Positions 1 to 12,000 of a stretch of DNA of 64,000 nucleotides are shown here, piece by piece. The stretch's first letter is position 1, and each line of letters opens with the position of its first letter. Where the stretch lies: NCBI GenBank assembly GCA_007922195.1, contig ML682005.1, forward strand, positions 35,827,366-35,891,365, written 5' to 3'. The DNA is from Podocnemis expansa (lineage: Eukaryota > Chordata > Testudines > Podocnemididae). The notes below the pieces were generated by a model. The model saw only the letters and a list, made by a program, of their open reading frames with translations. It was not told where the DNA came from and did not search any database. Position numbers and translations under genes: made by a program.

Positions 1-40
1 GTTTTGCTTTGCAGACCTGCAGTTTAAAGATTGTTTGTTT

Positions 41-2690
41 ATAAAATCATAGAAACCAGAAGGGTCCCTGACAGGTCATCGAGTCCAATTCCCTCCACCC
101 ACAGCAGGACCAAGCGTCCCCATTAAACCATGCCTGACAGGTGTTTGTCTAACCTGGTCTTAAAATCTCCAATGTAGGAGATTCCACAATCTACCAAGGC
201 AATTTATTCCAGTGTTTAATTAACCCTGACAGTCAGGAATTTTTTCCTAAGGTCTAGGCTGAACCTCCCTTGCCGTAATTGAAGCCCGTTGTCTCTTGTC
301 CTCTCATCTGTGATTAGAGAATAATTTTTCTCCTTTTTCCTCATAACAACCTTTAGGTATTTGAAAACTGTTATCAGAAACCCTCTGCCTCCTTTCTTCT
401 AGACTAAAAAAAACCCCTGCTCTTTCAATCTTCTCTCATAGGTCAAATATTCCAGACCTCTAGTTACTTTTGTTGCCCTTTTCTGGACTTTCTCCTGTTT
501 CTCCACATTCTTTTTGAAATGAGACACCCAAAACTGGACACAGTACTCAAGTTGAGGCCTAATCAGTGCAGAGTAGAGTGGAAGAATCACTTCTCATTAT
601 CTTGCTCACAATACTCCTATTAATACACCCCAGAATGGCATTTGTTTTTTGGGTTTTTTGGGAACATTATTACACTGCTGACTCATATTTAGCCTGTGAT
701 TCACTCTTACACCCAGTTCCCTTTCCCTAGTACTCCTTCCTTGACAGTCATTGCCCATTTTGTATTTGTGCACTGAGTTATTCAACCCTAAATGGAGTAC
801 TTGACACTTACCTTTATTGAATTTCATTTTATTAATCTCAGACCATTCACCAATTTTCCAAATTATTTTGAATTGTGATCCTGTACTTCAAAGCACTCCC
901 AACCCTTTCAGTTTGGTATGATCTGCAAACTTGATAAGTTTGCTCTCTATACTATCATCTAAATCATTGATAAAAATGTTGAACAAAACTAGACCGAGGA
1001 CAGATCCCTGCAGCACCCAGATTATTATATCCTTCCAGCCTGAATGTGAACCATTGATAACTACTCTCTGGAAGCGGTTATCCAACCAGTTTTTCACCCA
1101 TCTTATAGTAACTCCATCTAGTTTGTACCTCCCCAGTTTTTAATAAGAATGTGATGTGAGACCATATCAAATGCCTTACTAAAGTCTAAACATACCACAT
1201 CTGCTGCTTCCCCTTTATCCACAAGGCTCATTACCACATCATGGAAACTATCATGTTGGTTTGACGTGATTTGTTTTTCACAAATCCATGCTGACTAGTG
1301 CTAAGCACCTTATTCTCTTCTAGATGTTTCCAAATCAACTCCATAATTATCTGCTCGATTATTTTTACCAGCATAGAGGTTAAACTGACTGGTCTATAAT
1401 GTCCTGGATTGCTCTTATTTCCTTTTTTGTAGATGGGCCCTATATTTGCCCTTTTCCAGTCCTTTGGGACCTCACCAGTCTTCCATGATTTTTCAGTTAT
1501 AATAGCTAATGGCTCACATACCTCCAGAGCCAGCTCCTTGAGTACTCTGCATATCATCAGGCGCTGGTGACTTAGACATCTAACTGGCCCAAGTAATTTT
1601 TAACTTGATCTTTCCCTGTTCAAGCTTCTGACCCTATCTCATTCCTATTGCTCTCCTCTACATCAGACATCCAGTTTCCACCAACCTTCTCAGTGCATAT
1701 TGAAACAAATAAATTATTAGTTCCGCTGCCATTTCTACATTTTCATTTATTGTTTTACCCTCTTTGCTGAGTAAGGGTCCTACACTGTCCTTGGTTTTCC
1801 TCTTGTTTCTGATGTATTTGAAGAATGTCTTTTGATTATCCTTTATGCCTTGATCTCTGTTTGCACATTGGCCTTTTAGATTCTCCTCTACATAATTGTG
1901 TTATTTGCTTATAGTCCTCCTTTGTAGTTTGACCTAATTTCCACTTTTTGTAGGGCTCTCTCTTTATTTTTAAATTATTGAAGGTCTCCTGGTTAAGCCA
2001 AGGTGGTCTCTTGCCCTGTTTTTTATCCTTCCTATGCAGTGGAATGGTTAGCTCTTGTACTCTTAATAATGTCTCTTTGAAAAACTGCTGAGTGTCTTTA
2101 GTTATTTTTCCTCCTAACCATTCTTCCCACGGTATCCTTCCCATCAACTCCCTGTGTGCTGAAGTCTGCCTTCCTAAAATCCATTGGTTTTGTTTTGGTA
2201 TTCTCTCATCTAATATTTCTAAGAATCATGAACTCTTATCATTTCATGATTGTTTCCACATAAGTTACCTTTCACTTTCAAATTCTTGACCATTTCCTCT
2301 CTCTTTGTCAAAACCAAACCAAAAATAGCCTCTCCCCTAGTAGCTTTCTCCACATTTTGAATTAAAAAATTGTCTTCAATGCATTCCAAGAACTTATTGG
2401 ATAATTTGTGCCTTGCCATGTTATTTTCCCAACAGATGTCTGAGTAATTGAAGTCCCCCGTCACCACCAAGTCCCATGCCTTGGATGATTTTGTTAACTG
2501 CTGGGGAAAAAAAGCTCATTGACCTCTTCTTCTTGGTTGGGTGGTCTATAGTAACCCCAATCATACAATCATCCATGTTTTTCACTCCTTTTATTTTTAC
2601 ACAGAGACTTTCAACCTGTCTGTCTTCTATTTCACAGTTTCTTATGAAGAAATAAATGTCTTTTTTGAAAATGTTTATCAAAAACATTTG
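41..2690 (-). mobile_element. CR1-type LINE, 5'-truncated, decayed
   Basis: Non-LTR retrotransposon read on the minus strand. Its 3' end lies near position 41, where the complement reads TCTATGATTTTAT, the usual kind of CR1 tail. Minus-strand fragments run in order. Around 2640-2219 there is an endonuclease C-terminal half ([16 protein letters not shown], then a [10 protein letters not shown] stretch). At 1557-900 there are reverse transcriptase segments (GPIYKKGNKSNPGHYRPVSL, then QGSVLGLVLFNIFINDLDD). At 827-606 there is an NxxKCQVLHLG block, and at 590-399 a C-terminal [16 protein letters not shown] block. These follow CR1 ORF2 order. Frames change repeatedly, so it is inactive. ORF1 and the first part of the endonuclease are missing. 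It ends about 250 bases before carnosinase exon 2, so it is intronic or upstream of that gene. Confidence 0.93.
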
Positions 2691-2947
2691 CAAATGTTAC
2701 TTATAGTCCAGATAGTGCAAAACACACTTATTGTCTTGTTTTGTTTTTTATAGACTGATCAATAAAATCTCTTCATGGTGTACATACTAAATGCCTTTGC
2801 CTAATGCAGTGGGACTTTAAAGCAGATTGACCTTTCCATTGTGCAGCAGTTATTTATGGCTGCCTGTCCACTCAGCAGTGAAATGGATATGACAAATGCT
2901 TGTGGATGTCTATCTTTAATATAGCAAGTCTTGTCTTGAACTTGCAG

Positions 2948-3067
2948 ATATTGGCAATCTCTGTCATGATGCTCCTTGCAGAAGGAATATCCTCACCCTC
3001 CGCTTCCTCAGGCTTGGAGAATCAGATCTTCCAGTATATTGATCTCCATCAAAATGAGTTTATTGAG
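2948..3067 (+). CDS. CNDP1: CNDP1 exon 2 (signal peptide and N-terminus)
   Basis: The acceptor is AACTTGCAG and the donor is GAG|GTAGGA. It has 40 codons, phase 0 at both ends. It encodes a hydrophobic secretion segment ([13 protein letters not shown]) followed by the start of the mature protein ([14 protein letters not shown]). The segment length before SSPS matches the mammalian exon 2 pattern, which supports this acceptor rather than reading on from an in-frame ATG at 2900. Confidence 0.93.
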
Positions 3068-6000
3068 GTAGGAGCTTCACATATTGTCAAACTACTACAA
3101 TGCAGAAATGAAGTAAAGACCAACAATATATATTGATTAGGCCACCTTCTTTTCTCTTCTAAGGAGAAAATACTGAACAGGCTTCCATACCTCTGAAAGA
3201 CCTTAGTTCTACTGCCACATTTCCTTTGCAAGTGGAGCATCAGGCTTCTGCAACTTCCTGCTCCATGTGAGCAAAAGCAGGAAATTTGGGTTTTTCAGCT
3301 GGCCCACCCTTGTGATTTTCTGGTGGGACCTCTGGCTTACATCTGGTTATGCCCCTGGCAGAGTGCTGACACCTTAATGCAGGGGTCACAAACAAGTGGC
3401 CTGCAGGCCGCATGTGGCCCTACAAAGCTATTTCCTGCAGCCTCCAATGACACTATCATTACCAATATTTCCAATATCATTGTATGAAAAGGTTTCAGTG
3501 GTGCAGCCCTTGGGCTAGCATACTACTCCTCATGCAGCCCTGTACTAGTCCTCATGCGGCCCTCATGGTGATTTGAGTTTGGGACCCCTGCTTTAACTAC
3601 AGATAAAGTGATGCAGAATCCTGACAAGTCTTTGTCAGATAGAACAGCTAAAGTGGCTACGGCATGGCTATGATAGAACTGAAATGAAAACATTTGCAAA
3701 TTTGACATGTTTTGCAGTCAAAGGGCAAACTGCAGTGCAGATGCTCTGGTATTCAGATTTCATACAGTACCCCACTGGTTCATTTAATTATTTCCCTGGC
3801 TTCTCTGCAGACTCTTAAGGAATGGGTGGCAGTGGAGAGTGATTCAATTCAACCACGGCTTAGACAAGAAGTAACTCGAATGGTGGAATTAACAGCAGAC
3901 AGACTTCGAGCTTTGGGAGCCACTGTTGAGTTAGTGAAGTTGGACTCCCATGAGGTACCTATTCATCATTTTTAAAATACTTTGATCTGTACTTCACCTT
4001 TGCATTCTAACTACCAGATCTAATGCAACACCTGTATAATTCTCATCGGTAGGCAGGACCGGAACTAGAAATTTTAGTGGCCGGGGCAAGCAGCCCCAAA
4101 GCCTTCCCTCCCTCAATCCAGCTCAGGGCCCGATTCAATGGCAGCGCACCCACTGCTGGCCAGCAGCACTGAGCAGGATCTGGCCCCTGCCACCAGTGGT
4201 GGATCAGGGGCTGCAGGGCCCCTGGGCCTCCCCACTGGTGCCCACCCCCCAAAGGAGGGCCTACCACTCTGCCAGTGGGCCAGTGCTGGAGGGGAGGCGG
4301 CTGGGGCCAAGGCTAGCCAGGACCTGGCTGGTTGGCCTTGGGGGGGAGGTGGGGCTGACTGTTGTGTGTGGTGGGGCTTCCAGTGTGGCTTTGGGCTGCA
4401 CCGGAGCCATACTGCTCATGCAGCAGTCAGCTCTGCTGGCACCACCCCTGCCCCACCCCTGGGTACAGAGTGGCCAGCCCAGGGGTGGTATGAGACAGGG
4501 AGAGCTGGCCTGTGGGCTGACTCACCCCACCCCTGGGGGCAGATCGGGGCGGGAGCACAGAGGCTGGCCTCAGGCCAGCTGGCTCCCCTCCAGTGCTGGG
4601 GGCAGAGTGAACTGGCCCCAGCTCCAGTGGCACCATCTAAAATGGGGCACTTGGGGCTTTGCCCTGATCGCCCTGCCCTAATTATGGCTCTGTTGGTAGC
4701 AAGGAGTGAGAGACCCATTGTCACATGGAAACAGAGGCATTTTCACTTTGAAGTACAGGATCACAACATTAGCTTAGGAAGTAAGGTTTCTGTTATATTT
4801 GAACCTAGCAAAGGGGGAGATACAGACACACAGAAGAGCTCATTTAACAGATCTAGTTGCCATGGAAACCTCTATTGTTCTTACAGCTAATGAGCTAAAC
4901 TGAAACCAACCAGAAAGTGAGACTTCACTCTGAGAGATAGGAGTGCTCAGATATTTAAAGAGACAATCCCAAAACCTCCTCTTTAAAAAAAGCTTTCCCA
5001 AATATATATGTACAGTATTGTTTGTTTAGACTCGTATACTTGAAGGTCATCTCATCTGACCTTCTGCATATTGCAGGCCACAGAATCTTGTCCACTTCTG
5101 TAGCAGACCCCTAACTTCTGACTGAAGTCTTCAACTTGTGATTTAAAGACTTCGTGTTAGAGTATCTATCATTTCCAATAGTTTAACCTGCAAGTTACCT
5201 GTGACCCATGCTGTGGAGAAAGGTGAAAACCCTCAAAGAGCTCTGAAAAATCTGACCAAGGAAATCTGACCCCAGTTACGGTCATCAGTTAGATCTGGAA
5301 CATATGAGCAAGACCCATCACCCAAGCACCTGGGAAAGAATTCTGTGTAGTAACTCAGAGGCCTCCTCATCTAATGTGCCATCACTGGTCATTGGGGACA
5401 GTTGCTACTAGCAGCCACAGATAAGCTACATGCCATTGTAGGCAGTCTCATCAAACCATCTCCTCTACAAACTTATCAAGCTCAGTCTTAAAGCCAGTTA
5501 CATCTTTTGCCCACATTGCTGCCCTTTGAAGACTGTTTCAGAACTTCACTCTTCTAGTTGTTAGAAGCCTTCATCTAATTTCAAGCCTAAACCCACTGAT
5601 GGCCGGTTTATATCCATTTGGTTTTGTGTCAACATTGATGTTTAACTTAAATAACTCTGGCATTTATCGCTTCAGTATATTTATAGGCTATGTCCACACG
5701 AGGCTTTTATTTTGAAACAATGACCATTGTTTTGAAATAAAAGTTGAGATGTCCAAACAACATTTCTTTATTTCGAAATGACAGGACCCCAACATTTCAA
5801 AATAACGTCCATCATTTCGGAACAATAAAACCTCGCTTGAAATCGAAATAGCCATTGTTTCAAAATGGTTGTTTTGAAACAACACCGTTCGGATGTGTTA
5901 TTTTGAAATAATGGTTATTTCAAAATAACACTTTTGTCCTTCTCCTTCCCAGTGTGCCTTCCTTTTTGTATATATTGGGTGGGGGCATGGCCTAGCGAGG

Positions 6001-9000
6001 GGGCCATGTTGCCACACTTCCCATGCTGCCCCTCTCCTGAAGCAAAATAGCAAGTCATGTGTCCGGACATGCTATTTCGCTTTGAGGTTTTCCCTTATTT
6101 TGATTTAAGTTATTTCAAAATAACTCATTTCAAAATAACTTATTTTGAAATAAGAATTTACTTGTGAACATAGCTGTAGCGGATAATCACATCTTCCCTC
6201 ATTCTTATTTTAGTTAGGGAAAACAAGCCAAGTTCTCTGACTCGTGTCTCATAAGCTAGGTTTTCCATTCTCTGAACATCCTAATAGCCCTCCTCTGCCC
6301 CTGTTCCAGTTTGAATAACTCTTTCTTAAACATGGGAGACCAGAAGTGCAAACAGTTGTCCAGATAAGGTTTCACTGTAGTATAAGACCTGGTATAATGG
6401 TACTAATGCTTCCCAGGCTCCACTGGCAAAACTTCACATCCTAAACCTGTATTGACCTTTTTCATAGCTGCATCAAATTGATTGCTCATAGTAATCCTGT
6501 AATCAACCAATACACCCAGGTATTTCTTCTCTGTAATTTCCAACTGATAGCAAATTTTTGTTGTTAGTTCTGTACAGAATGACTTTGCACTATTAAATTT
6601 CATAGCATTTCTATTACTCCAGTTTTCAAGATCATCCAGCTCATCTTCCTCCATATTGGCAATACCTCCCAACTTGTGTCATCTGCAAACTTTATTAACA
6701 TGATCCCACTTTTTGTGCCAAAGCCATTAGTAAAAATATTAATAAAGATTGGTCACAAGACTGATTGCTTAGGAACTCTACTAGAAACCTCCCTCTAGCC
6801 TGACAATTCATCTTTCAGTATGGCCTGCTGTAGGCTCCCTGTTAACCAGTTCCTTACCCACCTTACAATTCTCATATTAATTCCTTTCATCTCCATTTTG
6901 ATCAACAATTTCCCACATGAAATTATATCAAATGTTACTGAAATTCAGCTAGATTGATCTACTGCATTTCTTTGTTTAAAAAAAGCAGTAATCTTTTCAA
7001 AAAAGATCAGGTTGGTCTGGCATGATCTACATTGTGCAAAACTATGTTGTATTTTATTCCAATTACTATTTACCTTTATGTCCTTAACTATTTTCTCTTT
7101 CAGAATTAGTTCTGAGATCTTATATACAGTTGAGGTCAAACATTTGTAGTTTCCCACATCACTTCTCCCCTTTTTATTAAAAATAGGCACTGTATTGGTA
7201 ATTCGTCAGTGATGGGGTATAATCCTCGAATTCACAAAAAGCAAGGATTTTTATATTAGGTCTGCAATTTCATGTGCCAGTTCCTTTAAAGTTCTTGGAT
7301 GGAGATTATCCAGGCCTTCCAATTTAGTCCCTTTAAAGATTATATTGTGACCTGGACCTCCTGGGATAACCTCCTGAATGTGCCAAAATCAGGGCAAGCT
7401 GCGAAACCAGGGGCCAAACCACTGACGGGTGGTACTTAAACCAGTCTCTCAGTCAGTAAGAAAACATACTTCTGATTCCTCACTCTGGTCATCACCAAGC
7501 ATAGCAAAATAGAAAGAGCCCCCTTTATTGCACATCAGCTCCTCTGATCCCCACCTAGCCACTTGGCTTCTTAAAGAAATAGGTTCTCCTGACCCCAAAG
7601 GGTCAGTCAGATCACTCAGAATGATATAGGCTTGGATCTTACCCAAAATACCATGCTGTCAGTCAGTCCTTTAGTGACTACTACTAAGGGTTTATTATAA
7701 AAAGAAAAGAAACAAAATATGAGGGGTTAAAGGGTCAAAATGAATCACATGCATACAAATGATTTAGAGCAGTGGGTCCCAACCTGTGGGCCGCAGATCC
7801 CTGGGGTCTGCAGAAGTATAGCAGGGGGGCCACAGAGTGTTCCAGGAGTGGGGTATATTTTAAATCTTCTGTCCTGCACAGCCCAGCTACATGGGCCGCA
7901 TAGGGTGGAAGAAAACTGCAAAGGACCACTCTGCAGCTGCTCCAGGTAAGTGGGGGGTTAAAAGCATTGGGGTTGTGGGGCTGGTGGGAGACCAGAAGGC
8001 TACCTGACCACAGTGGCAGCCAAGCTCCCCTGCACGAGATGGGTGCCATGGCAGCACTCACCGGCGGGTCGGCTTGGCTCCACTCCCCTCCCCTGTAGGA
8101 GCTGGCCTTGCTCACCTTGGGCCATGGAGGCAGGGCTGCTGCTTGCTGCTTGGTTGCATGCCAGCTGTGGCTTTTCTCCTCTACAGGGGCTGGCCCCCAT
8201 TCATCTGGAGGGGCTGGTGCAGGGGCTGGCTGTGGACCACGGTGGCAGGGTCGCCGCTCATGGGCAGGTCAGGTCTGCTCTACTCACCTCCCGTGCAGGG
8301 GCTGGCCCCACTCACCTGCAGGGCTGTCTGTGGACCAAGGTGGCGGGGTCGCCAAGTGGGTGGCTCCACTCATCTGCAGGGTCATGGTGGCAGGGCTGCA
8401 GCTCCCCAGCAGGTCGCATGCCAAAGGCGACTTGGCTCTGCTCTGTTGTCCCCGTCCCCCCCCCCCCGCAGGGCCTAGTCCTGCTCACCTACAGGGGCTG
8501 GCTGTGGGCCACGGCGGGGGGTCAGCATGCAGGCGAGGCTGCTGCTCACGGGCAGGTCAGCTGTGCTCTCCTCGCCTCCTGTGCAGGGGCTTGTCTGGCT
8601 CTCCTGGGGGCCATGGTGACAGGGCTGCTCGTCGGCGAGTCACATGCCAGTGGCAGCTTGGCTCTGCTTTGCTCCCCTCTCCTGCAGGGGCTGACCCCGC
8701 TCACTTGCAGGGGCTGGCTGTGGACCATGGTGGTGGGGTCACCATGTGGGCACCACCTGGGGGTCAGGGCTGCCGCTCGCCAGCGAGTTGTATGCCAGCG
8801 GGTCAGCTCTGCTCCACTCCCCTCCCCTCCAGGGGCTGTGCTGGGGTCCATGCCAGCAGGAGCTAGCAGGCTAAAAATATTCATGTCATTGTTGGATAGG
8901 CTCATGTGGGGGAAAAATCTAACTCTGGCCCTCAAGTTCAGAAAGAGGCACACCAGAGCCTCCCCAATGAAGCAGACCCGTTCCCAGCCGAGACTCCAAT

Positions 9001-12000
9001 GAGCAGAGAACGAGGTGTGGTTCAGAGTTTATTATTCAGCTGAATAACAAAAGGAACTGCATCAGAGGGCAGCAAAGAAGTGCTAGCCCCTCTGAGCAGG
9101 CCCCCCCAACAACTCGAGTGCAAGAGAGAGCCCCGAGGGGCAGCATCACAACACTTTTATCCAGTACAGTATGATAATACTATGATAATGCTTACATGAT
9201 TGACAATGTTTTAGAGACCCTTATATGGTTACATTAACATTATTAAATACATATTAATGATTAAAGAATGCATATAATTATCCCCACCTCTGTTTACTGT
9301 TGACATCATTTGCATTATCCTGGGCAGCCGCAGTACCTGCAAACTCATTAATTTCTGCCTAGAGATGCTGACCTTACATTCTTGTGAGGCTGTGGTGCCA
9401 AGAAGGGTGAGCAGGAGATAGGAGGCAATACTCCCTTTTCAGTTAGAACAAAGACGGACAGTCTAGCTTACATTCCTTGTCCAGATGGTCAGGAGAAAAA
9501 GCATGAGAAAGGGGAGATAACACACTTTAACTAGCAACTCTAGGCCGCTTGTTAAAGAAACTTAGATACATGACTTGCCAGAGAAACAACCCCACTACCA
9601 TAGCAACCCACGGCTCCAACGAGGCCTACACTTTAGCACCTTTCTCACTGTCCTACAGAAGAGATTACATATAATTTTTCTTACACTCACCAGATGTCTG
9701 GGAAAAAGGAGGACATGTCCTCTTCACCTTCACGTCCTCTGTCTGGCAGGCATTTAAACTACATGATTTTGTCTGGCTTTTTACTTACAGCTGGAAGCCC
9801 TGGAACACCCTCTTTTTAGGGGGAAGCATTCCAGGGCCCCCTAACAACAGAAGACAATTACATTAATACTACATTTTCTCCATGTGTCCTCCAATGTCCT
9901 CCTTTTCGTACTTCCCTGTCCTCCTTTCCAGTCTTTGGTATCTGGTAGCTCTACTCTTGCAGCTTGAGCGCTGAAGCCCACCCCATCCACCTAGTCTGAG
10001 TCCACACTGCCGTTTTTAGTATGCCAACAAGCAAATTTCTTCATCAGGGTTACAGAGGAGCCCATCCTAGATGCAAAACAAAACCCACCACCCAGAAGGC
10101 AAGTAAAACTAAGCAGAAATCTTTATTTTTATAAAAAAGATTTTGAGGCAACTCCCCTGGTATTTTGAGTCTGACATGAATTTTTATGTAAGATTGGCAG
10201 TGCTGCTCCCCACACCCACACATTTTACCCTAATTGAAACTTGTTACCTATTTAGTAATCTGACCTCCCCGCTCTCTGTGTGTTGGATGCAGTGCCCAGT
10301 ACACACCCTCTCCCTTCAGCCAGAAGAGAGACAAGTTGTAAGGACAGGGATTTGTGTTACAAAGAAAGCACACCAGGTGGTTTGGTCTGTCTGAGTGGCT
10401 CCACATGGGCGAGTGTGTTTGGGTTTGTCTCTCCCAGGAAACAATACAGTCCATGTGTTCATAAAACTGCAAATTCTGCCTCTTTGCCAGCTAGGTCTGC
10501 TGCCTTGCTCAGTGACACATACACAGACACACATGCGCATGTGCATGCATGCACAAAAATCCTGGCTCCCAGTAAAGGTAAAATAAATTCTACCAAGGAG
10601 ATAAATTGCTTAAACTGGAAAAAATAACAAAACGGAGTCCCATGGCACTTAAAGATTAACAAATTTATCACATGAGCTTTCATGGGAGAAAACACATTGT
10701 CAGACACTTTGAAGATGGGGAATTTACCAATATATGTTTTCAAAGTGACACAGGAGTCCTTGTTTTGCTGAACTGGACCTATGGGCCATGGCTTCCCCCT
10801 GGAACTTGTCACATTCATAGGTGTCAGTACAGCTGGAGGAGGATCAGGATCTTGCAAAAATGCAGGCCTTGATAATCACTACAGTTTCGGTGCATCTCTA
10901 TACGATGATTATTTCTTATTTTTTTAATTTCAGTATCTGGTTCCAGTGGGTGTTAAAATTCAATAATGGATTATTGGTTGAAAACAGGAGCATTGAAAAG
11001 AAAAGAATGAAATGAAGAAAGTGAAGGTAATACAAATTGAACTCTCTGCAATGCCCACAAAATAAAACCAAACTTCAGAAATACAGCAACAACTATCTAA
11101 AGATGGGTTTTACGTGGAGTGGTTCTAAAGATGACCAAAAACCATTGTGTGTGATTTGTTAAGAAATGCTCTCAATTGAAGGCTTAAAACCCAGCAAACT
11201 TTGTTGACATTTGAAAACTAAATGCAGTGACATTGCAGATAAGCCTCTGGAATTTTTTCAAAGGAAACTCCAAGAATTAAACAAAAGTAGCAAAGTACTG
11301 CAGTATACAGATTCAGGTAGTATTAACTCGAATGCAGTGGGAAACTTCTTATCGACTAGCTTTTCTGATAGCAAAGACAGGGAAGCCGCACATGACTGGA
11401 GAAGAGTTAATATTACCTGCAATAAAGGAAGTGAAGATAGTGCTGGGAGAGAAGACTTGCAAGCAATTTAATGCTATTGCGTTGTCAAATAATACAGTTC
11501 AGCACAGAATTGCAGATATGGCTGAGAACGTGAAGGAACAGTTGATGGCAAGAATATGTGAAAGTCACTTCTATGCTCTGCAACAGGACGAATCCACAGA
11601 CATTGTGAACCTATCCAATATTCTAGCATTTGTTAGATACGAATGTAAAGGAAGTATGAATGAAGACCTCCTCTTTTTGAAACCATGGCATACATGAGCA
11701 AAGTCAGATGCCAATTTTGGAATTTTAGATGACTTCATGAAGAACAACAATATTGACTGGTCAAAATGTGTTGAAATTAGTACTGATGGTGCTTGAGCTA
11801 TGACAGGTCAATACAATGGAGTTGTTGCTTGTGTGAAAGCTGTGTCACCAGATGCAAAATTTGCTGCATTCACCGGGAATCACTAGCAACAAAGAAAATC
11901 CCTGCTGAGCTCAGAGCTGTTTTGGATGAATCTGTGAAAACTATTAATTTCATTAAGACCCGCTCTTTAAATTCAAGAATATTTGTGGCTCTGTGTGAGG

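Noticed and set aside
399..2693. Minus-strand ORFs as a host reverse-transcriptase-like gene
   Set aside because: Frames are broken in several places and end in a CR1 tail; it is a dead LINE.
4138..4890. 250-codon open frame (+) as a gene
   Set aside because: It lies in a GC-rich hAT-type element with identifiable ends, overlaps frames on both strands, and shows no domain.
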